A stretch of DNA of 64,000 nucleotides, from positions 108,613,179 through 108,677,178 of the forward strand of contig CM045996.1 of NCBI GenBank assembly GCA_025175895.1, written 5' to 3'. A program made the position numbers and the translations under genes. The notes beneath the pieces were generated by a model, which saw only the letters and a program-made list of their open reading frames with translations, searched no databases and was not told the DNA's origin. This DNA is from Wurfbainia villosa (taxonomy: Eukaryota; Streptophyta; Magnoliopsida; Zingiberales; Zingiberaceae). The first letter of the stretch is position 1, and each line of letters begins with the position of its first letter. This document shows, in pieces, positions 55,813-64,000 of this stretch.

Positions 55813-56356
55813 GGTGGTATCAGAGCGGGTTCACCTTTCCACTATCACACATCAAGCCTCCATCCTGCTATTTCCAAGTAAGTAATTTTATGCATACTTA
55901 AGTTTCCTTTATAATGAAGAATGTTTTCTATCTAGAATGAAAAAAATTACCTCATCATGTTTTAGTAGAATGGACTCACACTTGAGATTTAGATAGAAAT
56001 AATACCTCATCCTGTTTAGTATAATGGAATCATAGTTGTAACTTAGATAGCATACCTGACCAAGCTTTATATGATGGAAACATGTCTCTAACCTAGAAAT
56101 ACCGCTAGAAAGGGGTACCTTACCTTGCGAGAATGAGAATTGTTTTTTTTTTGTTTTAGCTTAATTATGCATGAATTCATGTGGGATAATCTTATGCTAG
56201 CCTTAGTTTAATTACACTCCAAAAAAAAAATCCTAAAATTACGAAGATTTGATTTTCGTAATTATTTGTGTAAGGTCTATGTTCATCTAAATTGAATTAA
56301 GCCGGTTTCATATGGGGTAGTCGGTTTTGTACTGACTTCATTTATTTCAATTTTAG
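55813..56356 (+). other. Gypsy leader (PBS to gag)
   Basis: No gene. The primer-binding site is at 55815-55826. A degenerate ~60-70 bp repeat at 55940-56105 (TACCTCATC.TGTTT.AGTA.AATGGA) is present. A strong donor-like site CAA|GTAAGT is at 55878, and TTTCAATTTTAG at 56345-56356 is acceptor-like and abuts the gag ATG. Confidence 0.7.
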
Positions 56357-56848
56357 ATGGCACGGACGATGACTACCAAGACCCGTCGTGATGTGTCACG
56401 AAACCGATTAAGGGAAGCTATTGAAGAGATAGTCTATAAACCAGATGGTGGGGTCATCGGACACATGAGAAGGCTCGATGGTCTTTTTAGGAGACTCGAG
56501 CGGCAGGAGTTTCCGTTACCGGACAATTATAGGATATGGGCCTTGGTCCGCTCCCTGCCAAATGAGTTCATGGTAGTTGCACACCACGTGTGGGGCCGTT
56601 ATGAAGGGCGGATAACCTATGCGGAGTTGTGCTGGGAACTGCTGGAGCACAAGGTTCAAGAGAAGCCTGTGGTAGAGAATCCGGTGGTAGCTGGCCTCAA
56701 GAGGAAGGAAGAGGGTTCTGTAAACAGTCAACTTATTGGCCAGCCGAAGACCACCCTAGTGAGGACAAGGAAGATAGGACTAAAAATAATTACAACCGCA
56801 CTAGGGTTTGTCCTAGTGGGAGTCATAATGAATTATCTTCTCAAATAG
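56357..56848 (+). pseudogene. Gypsy gag fragment
   Basis: 163 codons from MARTMTTKTRRDVSRNRLREAIEE. The segment HMRRLDGLFRRLERQEFPLPDNYRIWALVRSLPNEFMVVAHHVWGRYEGRITYAELCWELLEHKVQE resembles the core of retrotransposon Gag capsid proteins. It is much shorter than a full gypsy Gag and has no zinc knuckle. It is followed by about 220 bp without domains (56849-57072, with an A12/T6 run), where protease, RT and RNase H are missing. The start is supported by the adjoining acceptor-like TAG and the absence of upstream coding sequence. Confidence 0.65.
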
Positions 56849-57072
56849 TTCTGTGGTTTAATTTGGAAATAAGGAATGTTATATGTTAACATTTTTTCCT
56901 TCTGGTTGGAAAATATGAATAAGAGATATGAATAAGAGATGACAAGTCGTTCCTTTAAAAAAAAAAAAATTTTTTGATGATGAGTTCATTGCATGGGATG
57001 TGTAGGGTATAGTTGAACTATGCTGGGTAGACCGGAACATACGAATAAGGAGGGGAAACGAAATTTACCGCT

Positions 57073-58560
57073 TTGATGTCCTTATCGATGCCATCTCAAC
57101 CCCTGAAAAGGGAAGTAAGGAATTACGGGATAGAGATTATTTCTGGACAACTTTCCACCATGACTATAACGCCGACGTTGTTCGACGATATAAAGGGAAA
57201 GCAAGATGGTGATTCAGACATCCAGAAGATCAAACAAGAAGTACTGGAGGGAAGGGATAATGGATTCCGCATTACCAACGGCGGACTATTATACCCCCGG
57301 GACCGACTATGTATTCCGGACGATCCGGAATTATAGAAGAAGATACTCGAGGAATCCCATGGAACACCTTATACCATGCACCCTGGGTCTAATAAGATGT
57401 ATCAGGACTTAAGGGATAAATTTTGGTGGTCCGGCATGAAAAGGGATGTGGCTCAAGACTGGCCTCGACTGCGGAAGGTGAAGGCGAACACGAAACACGG
57501 GGGATTACTGCGGAAATCTGATTCCAGAGTGGAAATGGGAAGAACTATCTATGGATTTCATCTCGGGATTACCCAGAACAACAAATGGTTACGATGCTAT
57601 ATGGGTAATCATAGATCGGTTGACGAAGTCTGCCCCTTTTCCTGGCAATTAAGATGACCTATTCGGTCGAGCAGCTAGCTCAATTATGTCAAGGAAATTA
57701 TCAAATTACATGGAGTGCCTAAGGCTATTATTTCTGACCGTGATGGCCGTTTTACCTCCCATTTTTGGGAATGTGTTCAGAAGGCTCTTGGCACTAAGTT
57801 GAGATTCAAGATCGCTGCTTTCATCCTCGTACCGGCCTGGCCGACGGAAAGAGTGAACCAGTCTTTGGAAGAAGATATCGCGGGCTTGTGCTCTAGACTT
57901 TAAGGGAGCCGTGTCGATATTTGTGCCTGGCGAATTTGCTTACAATCAGTTACTGTGCTACCATTGGAATGGCACCCTATGAAGCTCTATACGGAGAAGA
58001 TGCAGGTCCCTGTATGTTGGTACGAGGGTGGTGAAAGGAGGAAATGGGTCTTCAGCCGATATTATTGACAATACAACCGCGCTATACAGACTATCCGCCG
58101 AGAATCAAGCCGCCAGAGTCGATAAAAGAGCTATGCGGATATGGCGTGAGACCGTTAGAATTGAAGTCGGGGACTCGTATTCCTCAAAGTGACCCCTATG
58201 AAGGGAGTGATGAGATTCGGAAGGAAGGGTAAATCAATCCACGCTTACGTGGGACCGTATCCGATATCGCAGAGGGTGGGCAAGGTAGCGTCTGGTGGGT
58301 GCCTCAAGAGATGTCGGCTATACACAACGTGTTCCATGTCTCTATGCTCAAGAAATGCGATCCAGGTCACGGACCAAGTGATCGAGCCACAAACAAGCCA
58401 CGTCAAGAGGACTGAGTGTTGAAAGTCGGCCTATCCAAATATTAGACCGAGATGTCAAAAGGCTAAGGAACAAAGAGGTGCCCTTAGTAAAGGTCCCCGC
58501 ATAATATGAGGAAGTTACCCGGGAACGAGAGGAGGACATGAGGCGTAGTACCTAGACTGT
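57073..58560 (+). pseudogene. Gypsy integrase with chromodomain-like end
   Basis: The first open piece, 57073-57336, covers the linker after RNase H and reads DGDSDIQKIKQEVLEGRDNGFRI. The HHCC domain follows (HGTPYTMHPGSNKMYQDLRDKFWWSGMKRDVAQ, near 57355-57450), with its Cys pair lost. The core is legible in pieces: [16 protein letters not shown] near 57526-57570, [15 protein letters not shown] at 57725-57775 and ERVNQSLE near 57846-57875 (the third catalytic residue Glu, next to a garbled HPQTDG motif). The C-terminal GPYPISQRVGKV is near 58252, HNVFHVSMLKKCDP near 58325, and the chromodomain-like RPIQILDRDVKRLRNKEVPLVKV near 58428-58495. At least eight frame breaks. Confidence 0.8.
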
Positions 58561-58601
58561 TTTAAGTTTCGAGGACGAAACTTTTACAAGGTATGAGGGA
58601 T

Positions 58602-61600
58602 TGTAACGCCCGTAAAATTTCTAGCAATTTTACGAGAATTTTGGCTTTATGATGATAGGCTTTATGTGGGCCTTTTTGGAAAAATAAAAGAAAATAAGCC
58701 AAAAAAAAAAAAGGAGATGCAAAGCCTAGGAATTAAACCCCAAACCTCTAGAGATAGCCAAGCCCTATAGATGCACCTACTAACCATAAGCCCAATAGAA
58801 TTATATCATTAGAGGAAGAGGGAAATTTATAGATAAGTGGAAGAAGGGTAAGTGAAGGGGCATGACAAAGAAAAGAGAAACTTCTCTTCCTCCCTTTATA
58901 AAGAAGAAGGAAGTTTCCATTTGGCCATTTTCTTCCTCTCCTATTCATCCTCACCGAAACCAACCTCCTTCTTCTTCCTTTGGCCGAGACCCCCTTTCAA
59001 GCTAGGAGAAAGCTAGGTGACCTCCATTAGGTCATCTCTCAAGCAAAGCGAAGGATGTAAGTTTTCCCCTCACCTGCAGTGTATTAGTTTCGTAGGTTAA
59101 ATTTCATGTAAGAACGATGAAGTTGTAGCCCTTGTAGGTTTCGGCCAATCAAGTTTTCTTGGGCTAAGATTCATGAAAATGTTTCTAGGGAACTTCTATA
59201 GGTTGTATGCTCACTATAGGACCTTTTAGGGGACAAAGATTCTAACTTGGTGCCCTTATAGGTTTCGGCCACCAAGGCCTTTTAGGGTTAGGGTTTTTAT
59301 GACAACTCCCTCTTATGAGGTTAGGCCATGATAATGCTTATGAATGAATTTTAGGGGACAAAACCTAAGTTTGAACCCATTCCATGTTTCGGCCAACCCA
59401 TATAATTAGGGTTAGGGTTGCATGAAAATGTTCCTAATGACACTAGGTTAAGTAATAATGCTTTATGAATGGACTTTAGGGGACAAAACCTAAGTTTGAA
59501 CCCATTCCATGTTTCGGCCAACCCATATAATTAGGGTTAGGGTTGCATGAAAATGTTCCTAATGACACTAGGGTAAGTAATAATGCTTATGAATGAACTT
59601 TAGGGGACAAAAGTCCAAAGATCTAACCTTACAAGATTCGGCCAACCAATGAAAGTAGGGTTAGGGTTGCATGAAAATATCCCTAATGATACTATGATTA
59701 GTTATAAGGCTTCATGAGTGAACTTTAGGGGACAAAACCCAAGCTCGAGCCCCTTACAAGATTCGGCCAACCCATGGTTTTAGGGTTAGGGTTTCATGAA
59801 AACACCCCCCCCCCCCACACACACATGTAGTTGTGCTAAGGGTATGGTTTTTGTTTGATTAATATGCCATGAATATGCATAGGAAATATTCTTCATGTTT
59901 ATGATATAATGTGCCATGAAATATGCTTAGGTGATGAACATATTTTTATGATTTAATATGCCATGGATATGCCAAAGAAATAGGCTTCATGTTATGATGT
60001 AATGTGCCATGAAATAGGCTTAGGTGATGAACATGTTTTTATGATTTAATATGCCTTGAATATGCTTAGGAAACATGCTACATGTTGATGATGTAATGTG
60101 CCATGAAATATGCTTAGGTGATGAACATGTTTTTGTGATTTAATATGCCATGAATATGCCAAGGAAATATGCTTCATGTTTATGATGTAATGTGCCACGA
60201 AATATGCCTGTATGATGAACATGTTTATACTTTATGACCCCTTTAGGGTACTCTTATATTATGAATGCATGTGTCCTTATGATAAGATGGAGATGCTTCC
60301 CTTTCAAGTAGGGACCAAGAGCTCTCCTTATGATAAGATGGAGATGCTTCCCTTTCAAGTAGGGATCAAGAGCTCTTCTTAAGATAAGATAAAATGGAGA
60401 TGCTTCCCTTTCAAGTAGGGATCAAGAGCTCTCCTTATGATAAGATGAGATTAAGATGCTTCCCTTTTTATGATGGGGGATCAAGAGCATTCTTTATATT
60501 ATGACAGGAAAAGAAAAGAATTAAGTATTTTACTTTGCAAGAGGTTAAGTACCCGACCCGTCAGGTGGTCGTTAATCAAATCCATAGGGACATAAGAAGA
60601 CGTAAGAGGTCTTGCCCTAGTAAGACGTAAGAGGTCTTGCTCTAGTAGGACTGGTGGCTCGCTACCCCAGCCATTAGGGAACGCGCATTATGTGGTACTT
60701 AACCTGGGGCCCCCCAAACAAGTTATGATGAATTTGAAGTATCTATAAGTATATGTTTTGAAAAGGAAAGACTTTTATGATTATTGTGTATGCTCATGTT
60801 AAATACTCTGAATGCTTGCGAACTATGTTCTTTATGCATGCTAGATGTTATGAAGTTATGATGATATGGAAGTATCTATAAGTATATGTTTTGAAAAGAA
60901 AAGACTTTTATGATTATTGTGTATGCTCATGTTAAATACCCGGAATGCTTGCGAACTATGTTTTTTTATGCATGCTAGATGTTATGAAGTTATGATGATA
61001 TGGAAGTATCTATAAGTATATGTTTTGAAAAGAAAAGACTTTTCATGATATTGTGTATGCTTATGTTAAACAATGCTTGAACTATGTTCCTTATGCATGC
61101 TAGATGTTATGAAGTTATGATGTTTAGAGTTAAGTTTAAGAATGTTGCGACTATGTACTTCATGCTAGTTTAGAATTTATGATGTGGTGAATGTTATGGT
61201 AAGTTTATGAATACTTGCGATTATGTTCTTTCTACAAGTTTAGGATTTATGTTATTACAAATGTTTATGTCCAAGTTAAACAAATGCTTATGATTATGTC
61301 CTTTATGCATGATTGGATTCCCTGATGAATGGTCATGGTTAAGTTGAAGAATGTTTGTGCCTATGTACTTTATGTAGGTTAAGATGTAGGATGTTACGGA
61401 TGCTTAGGTTAGGAATGCTTATTGTTAAGTTTTAAAACGCTTATGAATATGTCTTTCATGCATGCTTAGTTTTATGTAGTTATAATGCTTATGTTCAAAT
61501 TATGCCCTGCTTAGATTAATTATGCTTGCTATGCCATGCTCAGTTTTTATTACATGGATATGTTGTTGATCAGGGTTGCCATGAAATACTTAGGTCCTTT

Positions 61601-62114
61601 ATGCTAGTATGCTCATGTTCTAATTGCTTGATGAAGTTTGTGGCTTTTGTGAGTAGGCAAGGATCTTACTAAGCTATATGCTTATAGTTCATGTTGTCCA
61701 TATACTGCAGATAAAGGAAGTCTGCGCTAGAGGAAGTAGCAGGAGGGGCCAAGTGTGTGTGATAGTGGCATGGTGAAAGAAGACCCTATACTATCTGCTT
61801 GTATTTATATGTTCTAAGAACAACTTAAGACATTGCTTCCGCTTATAAGACTTGTGTTTAATGAGTATCATCTACTTAAGAAGGTTGGAAATGTTAGAAC
61901 TCATGAACGAATCTTTATGTATGCATGTTATGAAAGATATGTTAACATGCTAATGATGAATATGATATGTGATGCATGTGCAAAAGAAAGTTTAAGTTAT
62001 GATGGCATGTTAAAGTACGTAGGTTGTGAGAGGATCCATATGTAGTATGTTTAAAAAAAAAAAAAAGGAGTAACAGTAGCGCCGCCCTGAGAGCAGATAA
62101 GGGCGGGCGTTACA
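58602..62114 (+). mobile_element. Gypsy element 3' LTR (3.5 kb)
   Basis: 3513 bp with the same repeat blocks as the 5' LTR. It differs by a longer C run followed by CACACA near 59810 and by private losses near 61070 ('aaacaatgcttgaac' for 'aaataccctgaatgcttgcgaac'). Confidence 0.9.
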
Positions 62115-62173
62115 GGTAGTGCTCTTAGGTGAAACTTAGTCATTTGGCTAAGTATCGGATGGGATTTCCCGAC

Positions 62174-62490
62174 ATCAGTTGACTACCATGTTATGGCAGT
62201 CGACTACTCTAAGTCGACTGTGACTCAACTAGTGTTCAAGTCTGGTTTAAGTGCCAACAGTCGACTGCCATGGATTGGCAGTCGACTGCGAGACCACCAG
62301 TCGATTGATGAAGGCATCAGTCGACTGGTCGCAAGGGTTTCGGGCACAGAATGGAGTCGAGATCACGAGCACTCGACTGATTGGAGCATCAGTCGACTGA
62401 TGGCAATATCAGTCGAATGATGTGGAAGCCGTTGGATGAAATCCAACGTGAAAAGCAGCCATTATTGGGCAACGGCTATAGGATCAGTCA
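62174..62490. promoter_or_regulatory. Cluster of CAGTCGACTG palindromes in the SIRE-2 LTR
   Basis: About ten exact or near copies of the palindromic decamer in roughly 300 bp (for example near 62197, 62210, 62258, 62279, 62318, 62388), just upstream of the TATA box at 62528. SIRE-1 LTRs have the same kind of cluster. Confidence 0.7.
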
Positions 62491-62956
62491 ACTGGTCCTG
62501 TGTCAACGGGAAGAAACTCTCTTCCTCTATAAAGAGGAAGGGTGTGGGGCTTTGGGGGGCTAATGCTTGAACTCCTAACAGCTCCCAAAGTTCCCTAAAC
62601 GTTTTTCCACTCTTCTACTAGTGCTAATCTTCATTCTATTGTAGAAGAGTGATCCTTGTGTAAAAGAGGTTACCTCCACCTAGCTTTGTGCAAAGGAGAG
62701 ATCTAGTGGAAAGATTGAGGAGTGATTCACCTTTGACGAATTGGACCGTGGATTAGCGGCGTAGCCGTGAACCACGTTACATCTCTTGTTAGCGTTTGTA
62801 TTCTTGTTTATTGCTTTGTCTTTATTGTTTATGCTTCCTCTTGCACTAACGATTTTGTAGACGAGCAAACGAACGAATGAATTCCATCATCGAACGAAAG
62901 AGGGCTATTCACCCCCCTCTATCCGGCCAACATCTACACTTAATCGACCCTACAAG

Positions 62957-62969
62957 TGGTATCAGAGCC
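62957..62969 (+). other. Primer-binding site, SIRE-2
   Basis: TGGTATCAGAGCC two bases after the LTR end CTACA; initiator tRNA-Met type, intact. Confidence 0.9.
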
Positions 62970-63016
62970 GAGGAAAGCTTGTCGAGGACTAACCTCCACA
63001 ACAAGCACATTCAAGA

Positions 63017-64000
63017 ATGGTCGGCTCCAACATTCACCCACCGAAGTTTGAAGGAGAATTCTCTTGGTGGAAAAAGAGAATGAAGGTATTCTTCGAAACC
63101 GACTTCGAAATTTTATTAATTATGGAAAACGGTTTCGAGATGCCTAGGAATGAAGAAGGGGAGATATTGGAGAAATCAAGATGGAATAAAAGACAAAGAG
63201 AGGAGTACTTGGCAAATTCAAAGGCCAAGCACCACCTCTATAATGTACTCCCCCAACAAGAAGTGAATAGGATAGGGGAGTGTGCTAGCACCAAGGAGAT
63301 GTGGGAGAAGCTTGTAGAGCTTCATGAAGGTACCTCGAAGGCCAAGCTTGCAAGAAGAGACCTCCTCCGCTCCCAACTAGCAAATATCAAGCTTGAAAAG
63401 GGAGAAAAGGTAACCTCCTTACATTCTAGATTCAAAGAAATTTTAATTGGTCTAATGAGTGTAGGAGAAAGACTTTCGAACTGGAACATGCTCATGAAAA
63501 CAATAGATGCCTTTCCCCGGTCATCAAAATGGAGCTCAATGGTGGACTCCTACTACATGTCCAAAAATTTAGAAGTGAACACCTTGGAGGAGTTCTTCTC
63601 AACTATGGAGCTCCATAAAACAAGGCTTGAAGTAATAAATGAAGAATCAAGTATCAAGCCTTCAAGAGGAGTAGCCTTGGTAGCCAACAAAGGGAAGAAG
63701 AAGAAGATAGAGACTTCCTCCTCCTCCGACAAAGCATCCTCATCCTCCTCCATGGATAGCACGGAAGAAGATTATATGGTAAGGAGGGTAAGGTGTGCAT
63801 TAGAAGGTTTTATATTCAATAACTCTAATGATAGGAGAAGAAGACCAAGGGGGAAGGTGATTTGTTATAATTGCCAAGGAGAGAGACACATAAGGGACAA
63901 TTGTCCCCTCTTGAACAAGAGCAAAGAGGAGAGGAAAAAGAAAGAAGAAAAGAAGAAGAAAAAGGGGAGCAAGAAGAAAGAAGAAGAGAAGAAGGCCAAA
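63017..64000 (+). CDS. SIRE-2 gag, open to the window edge (partial)
   Basis: Continuous reading from the ATG at 63017 for 328 codons with no stop, running off the window. This is the only undamaged retroelement frame of this size here. It starts MVGSNIHPPKFEGEFSWWKK, homologous to SIRE-1 gag. It contains the copia Gag core (KSRWNKRQREEYLANSKAKH, MWEKLVELHEGTSKAKL, RRDLLRSQLANIKLEKGEKV, IDAFPRSSKWSSMVDS, LEEFFSTMELH), a Ser-rich acidic stretch (about residues 232-255), a CCHC knuckle CYNCQGERHIRDNC (residues 283-296) and a very Lys/Glu-rich tail. The ATG is 48 bases past the primer-binding site, the only good start. Whether pol follows cannot be seen. Confidence 0.85.
   Translation, partial: MVGSNIHPPKFEGEFSWWKKRMKVFFETDFEILLIMENGFEMPRNEEGEILEKSRWNKRQREEYLANSKAKHHLYNVLPQQEVNRIGECASTKEMWEKLVELHEGTSKAKLARRDLLRSQLANIKLEKGEKVTSLHSRFKEILIGLMSVGERLSNWNMLMKTIDAFPRSSKWSSMVDSYYMSKNLEVNTLEEFFSTMELHKTRLEVINEESSIKPSRGVALVANKGKKKKIETSSSSDKASSSSSMDSTEEDYMVRRVRCALEGFIFNNSNDRRRRPRGKVICYNCQGERHIRDNCPLLNKSKEERKKKEEKKKKKGSKKKEEEKKAK

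Larger units (their letters stand above)
52306..62114 (+). mobile_element. Tekay-like Ty3/gypsy element lacking PR-RT-RH
   Basis: 9.8 kb. LTRs are 52306-55812 and 58602-62114, with 11-bp inverted ends TGTAACGCCCG/CGGGCGTTACA. The primer-binding site TGGTATCAGAGC is at 55815-55826, and a purine-rich tract AAGGTATGAGGGA lies before the 3' LTR. The internal region is only 2.8 kb: a gag fragment, then integrase with a chromodomain-like C-terminus. The missing protease, RT and RNase H would lie between 56849 and 57072. The integrase family and the C-terminal motif indicate a chromovirus, most like Tekay/Del. Confidence 0.85.
51919..62954 (+). mobile_element. SIRE-2 5' LTR, split by the gypsy element
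   Basis: LTR pieces 51919-52305 (starts TGTTAGTGCAATC) and 62120-62954 (ends CGACCCTACA) total 1222 bp, close to the SIRE-1 LTR length. The gypsy element plus its second GGTAG copy lies between. The SIRE-2 internal region starts at 62955 and leaves the window. TATAAAGAGG is at 62528-62537. Confidence 0.85.

Noticed and set aside
55815..55826. TGGTATCAGAGC sites as tRNA gene ends
   Set aside because: Only the 12-13 base primer-binding match is present after an LTR; no tRNA cloverleaf can be drawn around any of them.

Overview
The window looks like heterochromatic, repeat-derived DNA from a flowering-plant nuclear genome. I find no host gene, rRNA or tRNA gene. Almost every base belongs to an LTR retrotransposon. 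The evidence is Ty1/copia and Ty3/gypsy coding remnants, primer-binding sites matching plant initiator tRNA-Met (TGGTATCAGAGC), polypurine tracts, TG...CA-bounded LTRs and 5-bp target-site duplications (TSDs). The species cannot be named from the sequence. Family names used here (Copia-A, B, C, D, SIRE-1, SIRE-2, Tekay-like) are local labels.

Layout. Positions 1-1895 are the 3' end of a minus-strand Copia-A element. From 1294 to about 31910 a chimeric unit of about 2.77 kb is repeated in tandem five times. Each unit joins a minus-strand Copia-A RT scrap, a spacer, a plus-strand Copia-B gag-protease-integrase remnant and 162 bp of a SIRE-1 LTR end. Unit 3 is split by a 16.8-kb Copia-A composite with three LTRs and two internal regions (9401-26206, TSD ATCTC). 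In unit 5 the SIRE-1 LTR is not a scrap but the start of a whole minus-strand SIRE-1 element (31749-51058, TSD GAATG/TAATG), lying inside the Copia-B integrase. Copia-C (33009-46988, TSD ATAAC) sits in the 3' LTR of SIRE-1, and Copia-D (39486-44649) sits in the RNase H of Copia-C. That is four levels of nesting. Copia-B resumes at 51059 and is broken in its RT by SIRE-2 (from 51919). The SIRE-2 5' LTR is in turn split by a gypsy element with 3.5-kb LTRs (52306-62114, TSD GGTAG). SIRE-2 gag then runs open to the window end.

How the parts work. No element has an intact pol. SIRE-1 and Copia-D carry only gag, and the gypsy element has lost protease, RT and RNase H, so these three would need enzymes supplied in trans. 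The most complete reading frame is SIRE-2 gag (63017 to the edge).

The most interesting signals are outside coding sequence. (i) The tandem amplification of a chimera made from three elements. (ii) A repeated hairpin, TTGGA-CTCTC-TCCAA, in the Copia-A leader, with analogous repeated small hairpins in the Copia-C and Copia-D leaders. (iii) Splice-acceptor-like sequences just upstream of the gag ATG in five families. (iv) Clusters of palindromes in the Copia-A and SIRE LTRs. Many short indels between copies of Copia-A and of the gypsy element lie at CTG/CAG/CG positions and may be sequence-quality artefacts, so the pseudogene calls there carry that caveat.
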